This document shows, piece by piece, positions 33,258-43,359 of a DNA stretch of 64,000 nucleotides. How positions within the stretch are numbered: position 1 is the first letter of the stretch; each line of letters opens with the position of its first letter. The notes beneath the pieces were generated by a model. That model was not told the origin of the DNA. It saw only the letters and a list, made by a program, of their open reading frames with translations, and searched no databases. Origin of the DNA: Basidiobolus meristosporus CBS 931.73 (taxonomy: Eukaryota; Basidiobolomycota; Basidiobolomycetes; Basidiobolales; Basidiobolaceae); the NCBI GenBank assembly GCA_002104905.1, contig MCFE01000505.1, forward strand, positions 1 to 64,000. The letters are read 5' to 3'. A program made the translations under genes and the position numbers.

Positions 33258-34914
33258 ATGCCCCCCAAGAAGAGCACCAAACCAAAAGCAACCGCCTCAC
33301 CGGTAGGTTCAATCCCAAAGTGTCTGCTCTTGGAGCTTCCCCTTTTCTGATCAGCGCGCAAACAGGTTTCCAAAAAGTCTGCTAAAAGCCGTGAAAGTCG
33401 GCACAAAGCTGGTGAGTATTCAATCGGTCCACAACTATCAAGACATCTTCTCATCGCTCTACCCACCACCACATAGCTGTACACGACGACGACGACGAGC
33501 TTGCCAGTAGGTTTTTTCCCATTTTACTCACGCCCGCTCGAGGTTTTGATCTTTCTTCTCGTTCGTTGTAGTTTCAAATAACAGCGTATCCCCTGTACGT
33601 CGTTCTCCACGAAAGATCACCAAAGATGCCACAAAAAGCCAGCCGAAAAGAGGAAAAGTCTCCAAGATTAGCCCAGATAATACTCCTGAGCGTCCCAAGA
33701 CGACCTCAAAGCCTAAATCTCGCCAAACACAAAAGGCTGAGGTTCAAGAGATTTCCACTAGTAGAGAAGATACCAAACAAGCAACAAAGAGCAAGGCTGG
33801 GTCCAAGAATGAGCCAACTAAGCCTTCTAGAGGTAGACCATCCAAGGCCACAAACATAGAACCTATTTCAGAAGCGGAGCAGAGCCCGGAGCCGAAAACT
33901 CGTTTGTCGAGAAAAAGAGCATCTTTATCCACTGATGATTTACCACCGGCGAAACGCGGCAGAACACGGTCTGTTGCAGACACCCCGGAGTCTCCGTCCG
34001 TCGATATTTCTCTGAACGCGTCAGCCCAAGAGGAATCTCCATCTACTGGAAATGGTAGGAAAATTTCCAAAGTGTCCCTTTCACATAGAGCAGTAAATGG
34101 AAAAAAGCGAACCGCCTCCATTAATGATGCCGGTAAACCGGAGGAGCTGAAGCGAGTCAATAAGCAATTGGAGGAACTGACCAAGAAATACGAGGAGTTG
34201 AAGAGAATTGGCATCCAGGATGCCGAGAAGACATTCAGCGAGTACAAAAATAATGCTGAATTGCGATTCAAAGCTTCAGATGACGCTATCGACCGTTTAA
34301 AAAAGGAGCTCGCAAAACTCAAGGAGCAGAAGAGTGTAAAGAAGCAACTCGAAAATCAGAAACTTTTAGAGCAGCAAGCTGAGGAATTGGAGTCTTTGAA
34401 CAGCGAAGGTAGGCTTTCTAGCTTAGCCTTTTTATTATTCATGCGGATGCTAACGTTCTGAATCTTCGTTCAGTGGCCAAGCTGAGGTCTGAAAGTGAGA
34501 AACTCAACGAAGAGAAGGTTTCCAGCGACACTGCGGAGATGGATTTGTCGCTTCAGCTTTACAAGGAGCTATCCCAACTAAAGATCATGCAGATCGAGAA
34601 GACCGATCAAGAATTGATATTCACCTGCGAGCAGACTGGTGGTAAAGGAAGTAAGTGGCCAAATGATTCAGCAGAGAGGATTCACGAAAAGCTAAACAGG
34701 CGCTATTGTAGCATTGAAGTATCTTCTGCGTCAGGATTTGGACGATTTGGAAACATTCCACTACGAGCCACTGCTGGATGAAGAAAACGATGCGGATTTA
34801 ATCGAGCAGATTCCTGGTTACTTCAACGAGGCGATCTCCTTCAACAAAGCATATGCCAGTCTCTTCTTCTGGCGAGCTCTTGATTCGTTGAAAAAGGAGG
34901 CCAAGAAGCACTAA
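33258..34914 (+). CDS. CSM1: Monopolin subunit Csm1/Pcs1
   Basis: Six exons: 33258-33302, 33366-33411, 33477-33506, 33572-34408, 34474-34650, 34712-34914; 445 aa. Csm1/Pcs1 forms a V-shaped dimer that clamps kinetochore microtubule sites and nucleolar rDNA. The N-terminal 190 residues are basic and disordered, with an AT-hook-like SRGRPSK and LPPAKRGR. A coiled coil runs about residues 190-310 (KRVNKQLEELTKKYEELKR onward). The C-terminal globular domain has LSLQLYKELSQLKIMQIEK, LIFTCEQTGGKG and, after the last intron, FHYEPLLDEENDADLIEQIP, ending near the helix SLFFWRALDSL. This matches the Csm1 C-terminal family. The first three exons are 45, 46 and 30 nt. Confidence 0.85.
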
Positions 34915-35295
34915 ACGATGATTCCCCCATTTTCCTTCCACAAAGCCCATATTTTTGTTTCCCCACTGATTTGTACATTGCTTGCGCTGTCTCTTTCTTT
35001 ACATAACGTTTGCTCCGAATACTTTTGAGGTGGCCAGTTTGTTCAACCACCTAATACACACGTATACATATCTTCCGGTATATGTCTGAGCCTGAGCGTG
35101 CCAAAATTTTGCTAATAAAGTGCCAATGAATATGAAGACTGCTTATCGGGTGGAGGAGGCAAGCTCGATCATTTCCAGGGATCTCATTGGTGGTTGGCCG
35201 CTGCTGGGTAAACCCATTCGAACGAAAATTTCACTTGACTGGTTTGTAGGGCACAGGTTGACTAATACTACCGGTGTAAAGCATATATTAAGACG

Positions 35296-36798
35296 ATGTC
35301 GTCGCAGGCAAATTGGAAAAACGTGAATAATTGGTAATCCAGGGTTTATTTGCTCACCTGAAGAACACTCTCACTGACTTTTCCTTGCCAACGACTCGTT
35401 TAGGCATTGGTATGATTTCTCCACAACTTCTCTTTACTTGGCGATGATATTCAATTCTTCTGTTCACTGCTAATCCAAGGACGGAAAAAAACTGTGCTCC
35501 GTGGGCCAAGGAGTATTTCTCCCGGGAGCTGAGGGACATTGGGGTTGTTGACAATGGGATCGAGGTGAAGACGACTTCGGTGACCGAAGTAATAGGCGAT
35601 GTGGACCTGAATCAGAGGAAAGGAAAGATCTTCACTCTGTTTGATCTGAAGATTACTTTGAATTGGGTTGGTTCCGACAAGAGCGGACTGCAGGTGAGCG
35701 GGAGAATCCACATTCCTGAAGTAGCCCACGATAGCGAGGTAGACGATTATGTGGTACGTAGAAGAGCATGTTCATTCTCCCGGATAGTATTTTATTTCCC
35801 CGTGGCTGACCATTTTTCTGTTTAGTTCAATATCACGGTGAACGACGACACCTCAGATAAATACGATATCAAGCAAGTTGTACATAAAAAATTAACCAAA
35901 GAATTGCGCAAAAAACTCTCCAAATTCTCAAAGGATTTGGCTGACGGTAGCGTTGCTTGAACGAATCGCTTGTATGTCCACCCGTTTCTAAACTTGTATG
36001 ATCTATTTAGCTCACAGCAAAGACGTCTACATTGACCCTGCTGAATTAAGAACCCAACCAAGCCCCAGTGTTTCTGTCCCCGCTGCTACTGCCTCAGTCA
36101 CCTCCACCCCCGCCGTTGGCACACCTGCTGCAGCTATGAAACCACATTCAGTCGTAAGCAATCCCGCAAAGAAAACAAATGATTATTCAGAGCGTATCGA
36201 GTTCCCCACCAGCCCGAAGCTTCTCTACGGCTTACTCATGAACCAGAAAAGGGTCAAGTCTTGGTCTCGAGCAACCACCAACATTGATGACCAAGTGAAT
36301 GGTAGATTTGAGCTCTTCAATGGGGAAGTAACCGGCAAATTCCTTGAGATTGTATGTTGCAACCTTATTTGGTACTCTAGCCTTGGCACTGAACTGTATT
36401 TAATGTAGGCCCCTGAAGAAAAGATTGTAATGGAGTGGCGTTTGCCAAGTTGGGCTGAAGGTAAGGCAACACTCTAATGCTACCCCAACAACCTTTCACT
36501 AATTTATGGCCGTTTAGGCACCTGTACACGTGTCACACTCACCTTTGAGCCCCAAGACGATGGGGACAACACAACCCTTATCCTCCACCAGACCGATATT
36601 CCCAAAGGCCAGCTGAACGTAGTCACTCACAAATGGAAGCTTCACTACTGGCAGCCATTGCAGGTCCTGATGGAGCGCAAGAAGAAAAAACAAGCCAGGG
36701 CTGAGCAGCGCGCCAGGGACGAGAAGTCCCTCTACATGTACTCAGCAGCAAGTGTGCTACTGGTGGGCGCAAGCTACTTGGCATACAAATTACTTTAA
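35296..36798 (+). CDS. AHA1: AHA1-type Hsp90 ATPase activator with C-terminal membrane tail
   Basis: Seven exons: 35296-35333, 35404-35409, 35480-35753, 35826-35946, 36011-36351, 36409-36460, 36518-36798; 370 aa. Aha1 binds the Hsp90 middle domain and speeds ATP hydrolysis. The N-terminal domain has NVNNWHWTEKN (HW supplied by a 6-nt microexon), CAPWAKEYF, NQRKGKIFTLFDLKITLNW and GRIHIPEVAHDSEVDDY. After a Pro/Ala/Thr linker, the AHSA1 domain has FPTSPKLLYGLLMNQKRVKSW, GRFELFNGEVTGKFLEI, KIVMEWRLPSW and TLTFEPQDDG. The usual GFGARLF-like end is missing. Instead a Lys/Arg-rich helix (about 330-347) leads into about 23 hydrophobic residues that end the protein, as in tail-anchored proteins. Confidence 0.92.
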
Positions 36799-36973
36799 CA
36801 TTCCCTTCACCATTTGCTGGAGAGGTTTCCCTTACAACTCAACGCATTTAACCTGGCATCAAATAAATATTGCAGAACAACCTAAGCTTGGTTTTATTGT
36901 TTCCTCTCTCAAAACGGCATGATTTCTAACGAGGTCTAAGATGAATGGGTATGCTTGTGCAATGGTCCACCGC

Positions 36974-38478
36974 TTATCTGAGTCTAGGCTTTTGCCCCAT
37001 AACAAAGGCTCGACTAAACACCATGAGGCCGAGTGGAACACGGGGCTCTGCCATGAGGTGAAGTTCAATCCAATCTTCCAACGAGCGACGCAACTGAACT
37101 GGGGGAAGATCGACGCCCCGCCTACATCAATCAACAATGTTAATGGCCTGAGAATGGTATGATTGATGTGGTGTGAAATAGCTGACATTCCGCGTTCTTC
37201 GTTCGCAGCCTGAAGCTCCTCGAACGTCAAAGACTCTACTCCTTCTTTTTGGATCAACTGTAAAAAATTCATCCGGGTAAGTATACAGCATCAGGGGGGG
37301 GGGAAGGTGAGATTGGTTCCAAGTAAAACACGAACTTTGTCGTCGATTGTCAAATATTCGAAATGCTTCTTGAGTCTATTCTCTAGCATTTTCCTGGTAC
37401 CAATCTCCGACAGGCCCATGTATCTGACGGGAATGGTCGACATGATTAGTTGGTAGAAAACGTGACCTACTCCCACAGTTCGCTTTACCTGCAGTATCCC
37501 TTTAGCCAGTTGCGATTGATGTTGGCCAAATCGAAGTCCCCTGGGAATTTCTTGGCTAGCTGAGCCACCTTACTCATGTCTTTGAAATCCTTCAACTTGA
37601 TCTGATGCGCACCCGTTAGCTCTTTGGCAAGGGTTTCTTTACCGACTACACCCTACTCACTTGATTCTGCACAGATGACTTTAGTACATTTCTGGTGATG
37701 ACCGCACGTTTCTCGTTAACTTTGTTGCGTTGCTTCTCCTGAATATTGGGCGATTGTTAGGTTGGTTCGATGAACGCAAGATGAGATATCATGGGTACCA
37801 GTTGGGATGCGGTGACACAAGTTGATGGTACAAAGCGAGGGGCAAAGCCGATAATAAGAGGGATGACCTCTGGTAGAACAAGAGCAAGCATACCAAAGGG
37901 AATAAGCTTACGAAAATCCCTTGGAGCTTTGCTAACCTAAAGCCCGACCGAACCGAGCAAAAGAATCCCTTCCTGTTAATAAACATCCCTGACCGGTTCG
38001 AGAAGTGACTGTCTTACCAGTTGGAATTCCTTTCTGGTCAGCTGGTATCCCTGGGATTGCCGGATTTTCAGCAGCTTGGTTTTCTCGTTGTTCACCCAAA
38101 CCTGCTTCAGGCCGTTCTTGTAAAAACGGGCGAGCTCCTTCATCTTCTCCCAGCTGAGGTTGTCCGCCCAGCTCTGGATCCTCTCTTGGATGGTCATAGG
38201 CGGCTTGGCCGTTGAGTACACGCGAGAGTAGGCGCCGTTTCTGGAATACGGTTAGCTACACAGACAACAGTTGAAGTCTCCAGTGTAGGAAACACCTACC
38301 TGACAAAACCGACGTGTCGTGACCAGGTACTATTTGTAGAGTGGTCGGGTTAGTGGCGGCCCTAATGCGGGTGAAGAAATACCGCTACATACTAGTTCGT
38401 GGACACTCGAGGCTGGAAATGGAATACACCAGGCACACGCTTAATGGGCCGAAAAACTACACGACTTGCACTCTGCAT
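36974..38478 (-). CDS. LETM1/Mdm38-family mitochondrial inner-membrane protein (short form)
   Basis: Nine exons: 38478-38393, 38329-38300, 38240-38010, 37931-37799, 37738-37661, 37619-37489, 37423-37336, 37257-37187, 37121-36974; 331 aa, shorter than yeast Mdm38 or Ylh47. The family supports K+/H+ exchange and translation of mitochondrial mRNAs. The first 45 residues are a basic presequence (MQSASRVVFRPIKRVPG). Next come WEKMKELARFYKNGLKQVW, LTRKEFQLVRHKAPRDFRKL, the TM helix PFGMLALVLPEVIPLIIGF with PRFVPST, then the ribosome-binding-like domain: KVAQLAKKFPGDFDLANINR, YMGLSEIGTRKMLENRLKKH, LIQKEGVESLTFEELQAAN, ERGM and VPLGLMVFSRAF. Some donors are atypical (GTCACT, GTTCGT, GTCAGC) but are needed to keep these motifs. 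Confidence 0.85.
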
Positions 38479-38631
38479 CTTTAACGGGAAAGCTACTCCA
38501 CTGATAGAGAAGCACTTGAATTTTAGAAATTTTCAATCTTAATTGGCATCCACGATAGGAATTATTCTGGGGGAGGGGGATTTCGTTAAATTTGTATGTA
38601 AATGGAAGGAAGCCGCCAGGAAAATGAAAAA

Positions 38632-38712
38632 GGTGAGATGGCCGAGTGGTCCAAGGCGCTGCGTTCAGGTCGCAGTCTCTTCGGAGGCGTGGGTTCGAAC
38701 CCCACTCTCATC
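38632..38712 (+). tRNA. tRNA-Leu (anticodon CAG), no intron
   Basis: 81-nt cloverleaf. The acceptor GGTGAGA pairs with TCTCATC (one G-U). The D-arm has GGCCGAGTGGTCC. The anticodon stem CTGCG/CGCAG holds the CAG loop at 38666-38668. A long class-II variable arm (TCTCTTCGGAGGC) follows, and the T-arm has GGTTCGAACCC, the B box. The A box (TGGCCGAGTGG) is normal. Poly-T after the 3' end is weak (ATTTTG). Reading CTG as Leu agrees with the standard code seen in the proteins here. Confidence 0.96.
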
Positions 38713-39256
38713 ATTTTGAATGGAGCCACTTTTGTTGACCAAATGCCGACGATCCAACCAATATATACTGGCTCCAGCAATTGTGCCACGAATATATTAT
38801 GTGTAGCCTGTTATGTATGAAATAATCGGCAACAAATGACCAGTCTAAATGCTACACTCATATTGTTTGCATGAATATGTTAAACAAATCTAGATTAGCT
38901 GCAGGTATGGGTGATTGCAAAGACTTTCTCTTAAGAAGCAGCCGTTCGCCGACACAAATGCCTTTTATCTTTACGGTCCTTGTATCTAAGTATACCCACC
39001 CTTCCCCCCTAACTAATCATCTGGGTGATACATCGTATCTCAGCAATCAATCTTGTGCGTTCTCTTATACCTCATCTCTGCATAGTTGTCGAGGTTCCAT
39101 TGAAAGTTTATTTATTTATTCTAGCTTCCCTTATACAGCACACCACTAAACTAGAGCCCACTTATTCCCCCCTTTCCCCTTCAGAAGAGAGTAACCTGCG
39201 AGCACATATAGTAGAGTTCGCTAGTAGCCAGAAAACCCTTACTCTACCCACATGCA

Positions 39257-40724
39257 ATGCGCTTCTCTCAGCTCTTTCTAATCCCTATTTCTCTTGCTGT
39301 GCTTCAACCAGCACTCGTCCCTGCAGAAACTCTACTTACCGGAGACCAAGTATGCATTGACAGTCTCACACCCTGGCTTAAGAACTCTAAAGTGAGGGTG
39401 GAATGCGGGGTGGTGGAGAATCCCAACGCCTTCAAGGGTGACCGGGTGATGACTTCCGGGCCGGAGGCGACTAACATGCAACTGAATCTCCAGTGCACCG
39501 CTAACAAAGCACAATGCAACAAGGTCCGCGCGGCATTCGACACCGCCTTCAAACTGATCTCCAACACGGTCGTGTTGAATGAGCCCTTAACGGTGAACGC
39601 ATCGTTCGTGAGCTTTTGTCAGGAGTACAAGGAATGCAGCTCGCAATACAAAATCCTGGGTAACTATCCCGCTTGCTCCCATGAGCCGCAAGATATACTA
39701 ACCACTCGCCGTCTAAAGGAAGCGCGGGACCAGCCAGGACCATTGTTATGACTGACGACGACGGTAAGCCCCGGCTGTTTCCTCAAGCACTGCTGAAGCA
39801 GAAAGGCTTGACGAAGCATCCCAAATTCATTCCCTTTGACATCATCGCGGCATTCAACGCGGATGTGGATTTCTGGTTCGAGGTAAGTTCCATTGGCCAA
39901 TCGGTGACCACGCATCCCGCTCACCACCTCCAACGTAGGGCGATGGCTCGATCAAATCCACGCAGAGCGATTTTCTGTTTGTCATCGTCCACGAATTGAT
40001 CCACGGGCTGGGATTCTCTTCCGCTTGGATGGACTACATGAACGACGTCCCGAAGTTCCTGACCCCCAACATCCTGATCTCGAATTCCTCCGACCTCTAC
40101 GTGTTCAACGGCTTCGTGGAGAACATCTTCGATAAGTACCTGGTCGAGTACCCGTCGCTCACCCCACTCACCGAGACCACCGACTCGCTGAACGCCTTCG
40201 CCAGCGGCCCCGGAACCATCTTCAACAGCGAGGAGGAGTTCTCGACCATGTTCGCGCACTCTCCCCAGGCGGATGTGGCCAAGCGGACGTTCAGCCTGGC
40301 GACCACCGGGAAGACCCTGGCGTTCCTGCCCAAGAACATCACCGGCGCCGAGAAGCCCGTCATCCTGGAGACCTCGTTGAGCCCGTATGCCCAGGGGAGC
40401 TCGGTGTCCCACGTGGATTTCAAAACCTACTCCAACACCCCGGATTTTTTGATGAGATACATGGAGGATCGCGGGGTCTCCCTCGAGACGACCGTCTACA
40501 AGACGGGCAACAACCCCGGCGGCGCGGTCGGCCCCCAGGTGAGTTTGATCTTGCAGTCGTTGGGATACACCATCAACCCCAATCCCAGGCCACTGTTTGA
40601 AATCCTGCCCATGTCTGGGGGGTCTGACGCATCCCTACTGGGCACCAACAACAGCCCCACCTGCGGAAGGGGACTCGGCCTGATGCTTGGAATGCTGACC
40701 GGCCTGCTCTACACGACCCTCTAG
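39257..40724 (+). CDS. Secreted HExxH zinc metalloprotease-like protein, probably GPI-anchored
   Basis: Three exons (39257-39659, 39719-39882, 39939-40724), 450 aa. Signal peptide 1-23 (LIPISLAVLQPALVPA). The N-terminal domain has spaced Cys, then GPARTIVMTDDDGKPRLFPQ. The third exon carries the zinc motif VHELIHGLGFSSAW (two His and Glu) and, downstream, GSSVSHVDF, the likely third His ligand, as in other HELxHGLGF...GSSxSHxD proteases. Several N-x-S/T sites and a hydrophobic C-terminal tail (GLMLGMLTGLLYTTL) after a Cys/Gly-rich stretch suggest a GPI anchor. The third exon is clearly more GC-rich than its neighbours, with C/G in most third positions. The substrate is unknown. Confidence 0.8.
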
Positions 40725-41025
40725 TCCCCACCCACCATATTCCATTGATATCTGCACCGTTGCTCGGTGGCTTCAACCTAATAGTAATCATCATCTAATC
40801 GTAATTCCTCGGTACCGTGATGTTGGATTTTTGAGTCCGCCGTCCAACCGGTCCCCCTCCCCCCTTTGACGCGTACCCTTCCCCCACTACCCACGGCAAA
40901 TAAACGACGTGTCAGTTTGTCCCGGGAACTGATAATATATTTTTATTCATGTGTGTTCTGGAGGAAACGATGAGGAGTGAATGTGAGGAAGTGGAATGCT
41001 GTTATCGAGGAGGCGTGGTGCCCCA

Positions 41026-42995
41026 TCAGTTGATCCATCTGAGTCCACCCAAGACCGATCGGGTCTTTCTGGAAAGGGTCTCCTGAACCTTCTCGACCAC
41101 CCCGTGCTTTCCTTGACGATCGGACAGGAACCATTCCACGATCCCTTGCTGGTCCATCTGCACCGTGCCCGACTCGAGGTTCTCCCCGGTGAGCAGTTTG
41201 CGGATCTCCTCCTCGCTGGGAAGCGCCATGCGGCGGTGGGGGTACTCGAGGTAGGGCAGGGCCTCGGGGAGCTCAAGGGAGTGGGCGTGGTTGGCTCCGA
41301 AGTACTTCTGCTCTATCAGTTGGTCGCTCACCCCGCTGATGGTGGATGGGCTCCACTTTGGATCCCGGGTCTTCGTGATCAGCGCCTTGGTGACCCCTTC
41401 GGTGAAGTCGTGCTCGGCCTGTGGGGAGGTGAGGTCGACGGGAAAAGGTGAGTATCGTCCCCGTGGGAGATGGTGAAGTCCGACCGCTACTTACCAGGAA
41501 CGACTGCACCAGGTGGTACTCCATCTTGAAGCAGTTGGCGATGTTCATCTTGCGGCCGGAGCGGAGCGCGCGAAGGGTCACCTTCAGACTGGTGGGGGAC
41601 ATCTCGTTCAGGGTGTTCAGCGTCTTCTTGGTGAAATCGGTGTTCTCCTTCTCGAGCGATTCGAAGATCTCCTCCACGGTGTCGTGGGCGAAGCATCTGC
41701 GCTAGGGGTTAGTGACGTCGCGTAGGGGCGTTACGCTGCCCGGGGCACTTACTTGTCGATGACGTTGCGGTGTTTGGCGAGGCTGTACTCGTGTCCGGTG
41801 GGCTCCGAGACGAAATCCTCGATGGCGAGGTTGATGACCTCCGGGTCGGATGTATCAAGCTCGCAAAGTCTCTCCTCCAATGCGTCGAGACGTGCGGCTG
41901 GTACGTAGTGAGTGGCGATACCTGCATATCTAGATGGATGGGTTAGCCCGTATGCAACTATGCTAGGCCTCGGCTTGTTCCTTACAGAGTGTCCTCTCCC
42001 TTGAGCCTGTCTCCGGTCAAGGCTAGGTAGGTACCGGTTTCACCATCCAATCTGGGAAGGAAGAAGGAGCCTCCGACATCAGGCAAGAAACCGATCTTGG
42101 TCTCGGGCATGGCGAATAGGGTGTTCTCGGTGGCGATTCTGAAGGGAGCGTGGACCGAGAGTCCAACACCGCCGCCCACTTGGTAAGCACTCGTTAGTAA
42201 AGATGGTCGTAGTCGTCCATCGCATCAATGCTCGCTTACTGGTGATTCCGTTGATCAAGGCCACGAATGGGGTCTTTAGGGTAGCAAGAGTGTAGTTGAG
42301 TCGGTATTCCTCCTCGAAGAACTTGAGGGCCCCGGGGTCCTTGTTCTGAGCTTTCTTGATAACGTCTGTTAACGGGAACTTAGTAGAATTCTTTGGGGTC
42401 AGAGACAAATATCGCAGGACCACTCACCAACAACATCGCCCCCAGCACAGTAGGCTTTAGGGCTGTTGGACTTCATGAGGATGACTTTGCAAAGCTCCGA
42501 TTGGTCCCAAGCCTAGATACGAAAGTGGAGGTGGTGGGGAGAGGGAGGAGGAATGGTTAAAGGGCAGAAACGGAGGCGCTCGTTCGAAACCATAGAATAC
42601 CTGGAGTTGGGGATAAATCTGACGAATCATGGGCAGATTCAACGAGTTCAACACCTTGGGTCTATTCAATACGAAAGTACGGCCTCCGTAGAGCTTCTGT
42701 TGGATAACCTCGTTCTAGTGAAGTTTTGCGTCAGTAACCACAGGATACCCGGGAAGTGGTGGGCGAAGGTGGATGCATACCTGTCGAGGGCTAATTGTGC
42801 TGTAGGATCTCTCAACCTTCAAGCGAAGAGGGACATGCAAGAGTAAACAACGCAAGAAACGTAAGTTGACACGAAGGGAATGCTGTATGTGGAGAATGGG
42901 CACAGTACTTGTGGGAGAGCCGGCGCTCTCGCGCTCAAGACCCTGACGGGAGAGGGGCCTTTGCCGAGGTGGTTGAGTAAGGAGGCTCTTAACAT
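41026..42995 (-). CDS. HIBCH: 3-hydroxyisobutyryl-CoA hydrolase, mitochondrial
   Basis: Nine exons: 42995-42909, 42816-42781, 42714-42601, 42512-42428, 42365-42240, 42178-41986, 41929-41753, 41696-41495, 41418-41026; 470 aa. It is a valine-breakdown enzyme of the enoyl-CoA hydratase fold that frees 3-hydroxyisobutyrate. The N-terminus is a basic presequence ([13 protein letters not shown]). Fold marks are [32 protein letters not shown] then [18 protein letters not shown], and [20 protein letters not shown], which carries the family's catalytic Glu and Asp. [10 protein letters not shown] and AGIATHYVP follow, and the C-terminal domain includes [13 protein letters not shown]. All splice phases agree. 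The second exon is 36 nt. Confidence 0.93.
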
Positions 42996-43359
42996 TATCA
43001 AAGTGACAGACAGGAACGGTCGAAGTGAAGAAACCCGAGGGGTATGTGCCTTGGAAAGAGCAAAATGGGGGGGCGGATGGGAGTTATGGTTCGATAGCAA
43101 AGAATAAATTCTCGACGTTGGCTGTCCGGCCGAAAAGGAAAATTTGCACCTTCGATGGCTCCAGTCGATCACACCACCGTGACATTGATTTGATCAATTT
43201 TCACCGACCTCACATTCCGTCAAATCGCCCCCTCCCCCTCCCGATTATGCTGAATCATTTGCTGGTTTCTCGATATGGTGGCTTATCACCACCTGGCATT
43301 TATTGGCATTTCTCAATACACTGTGCGCCTCGCATTAGATCATGTAGAGCGGTGCCGAC

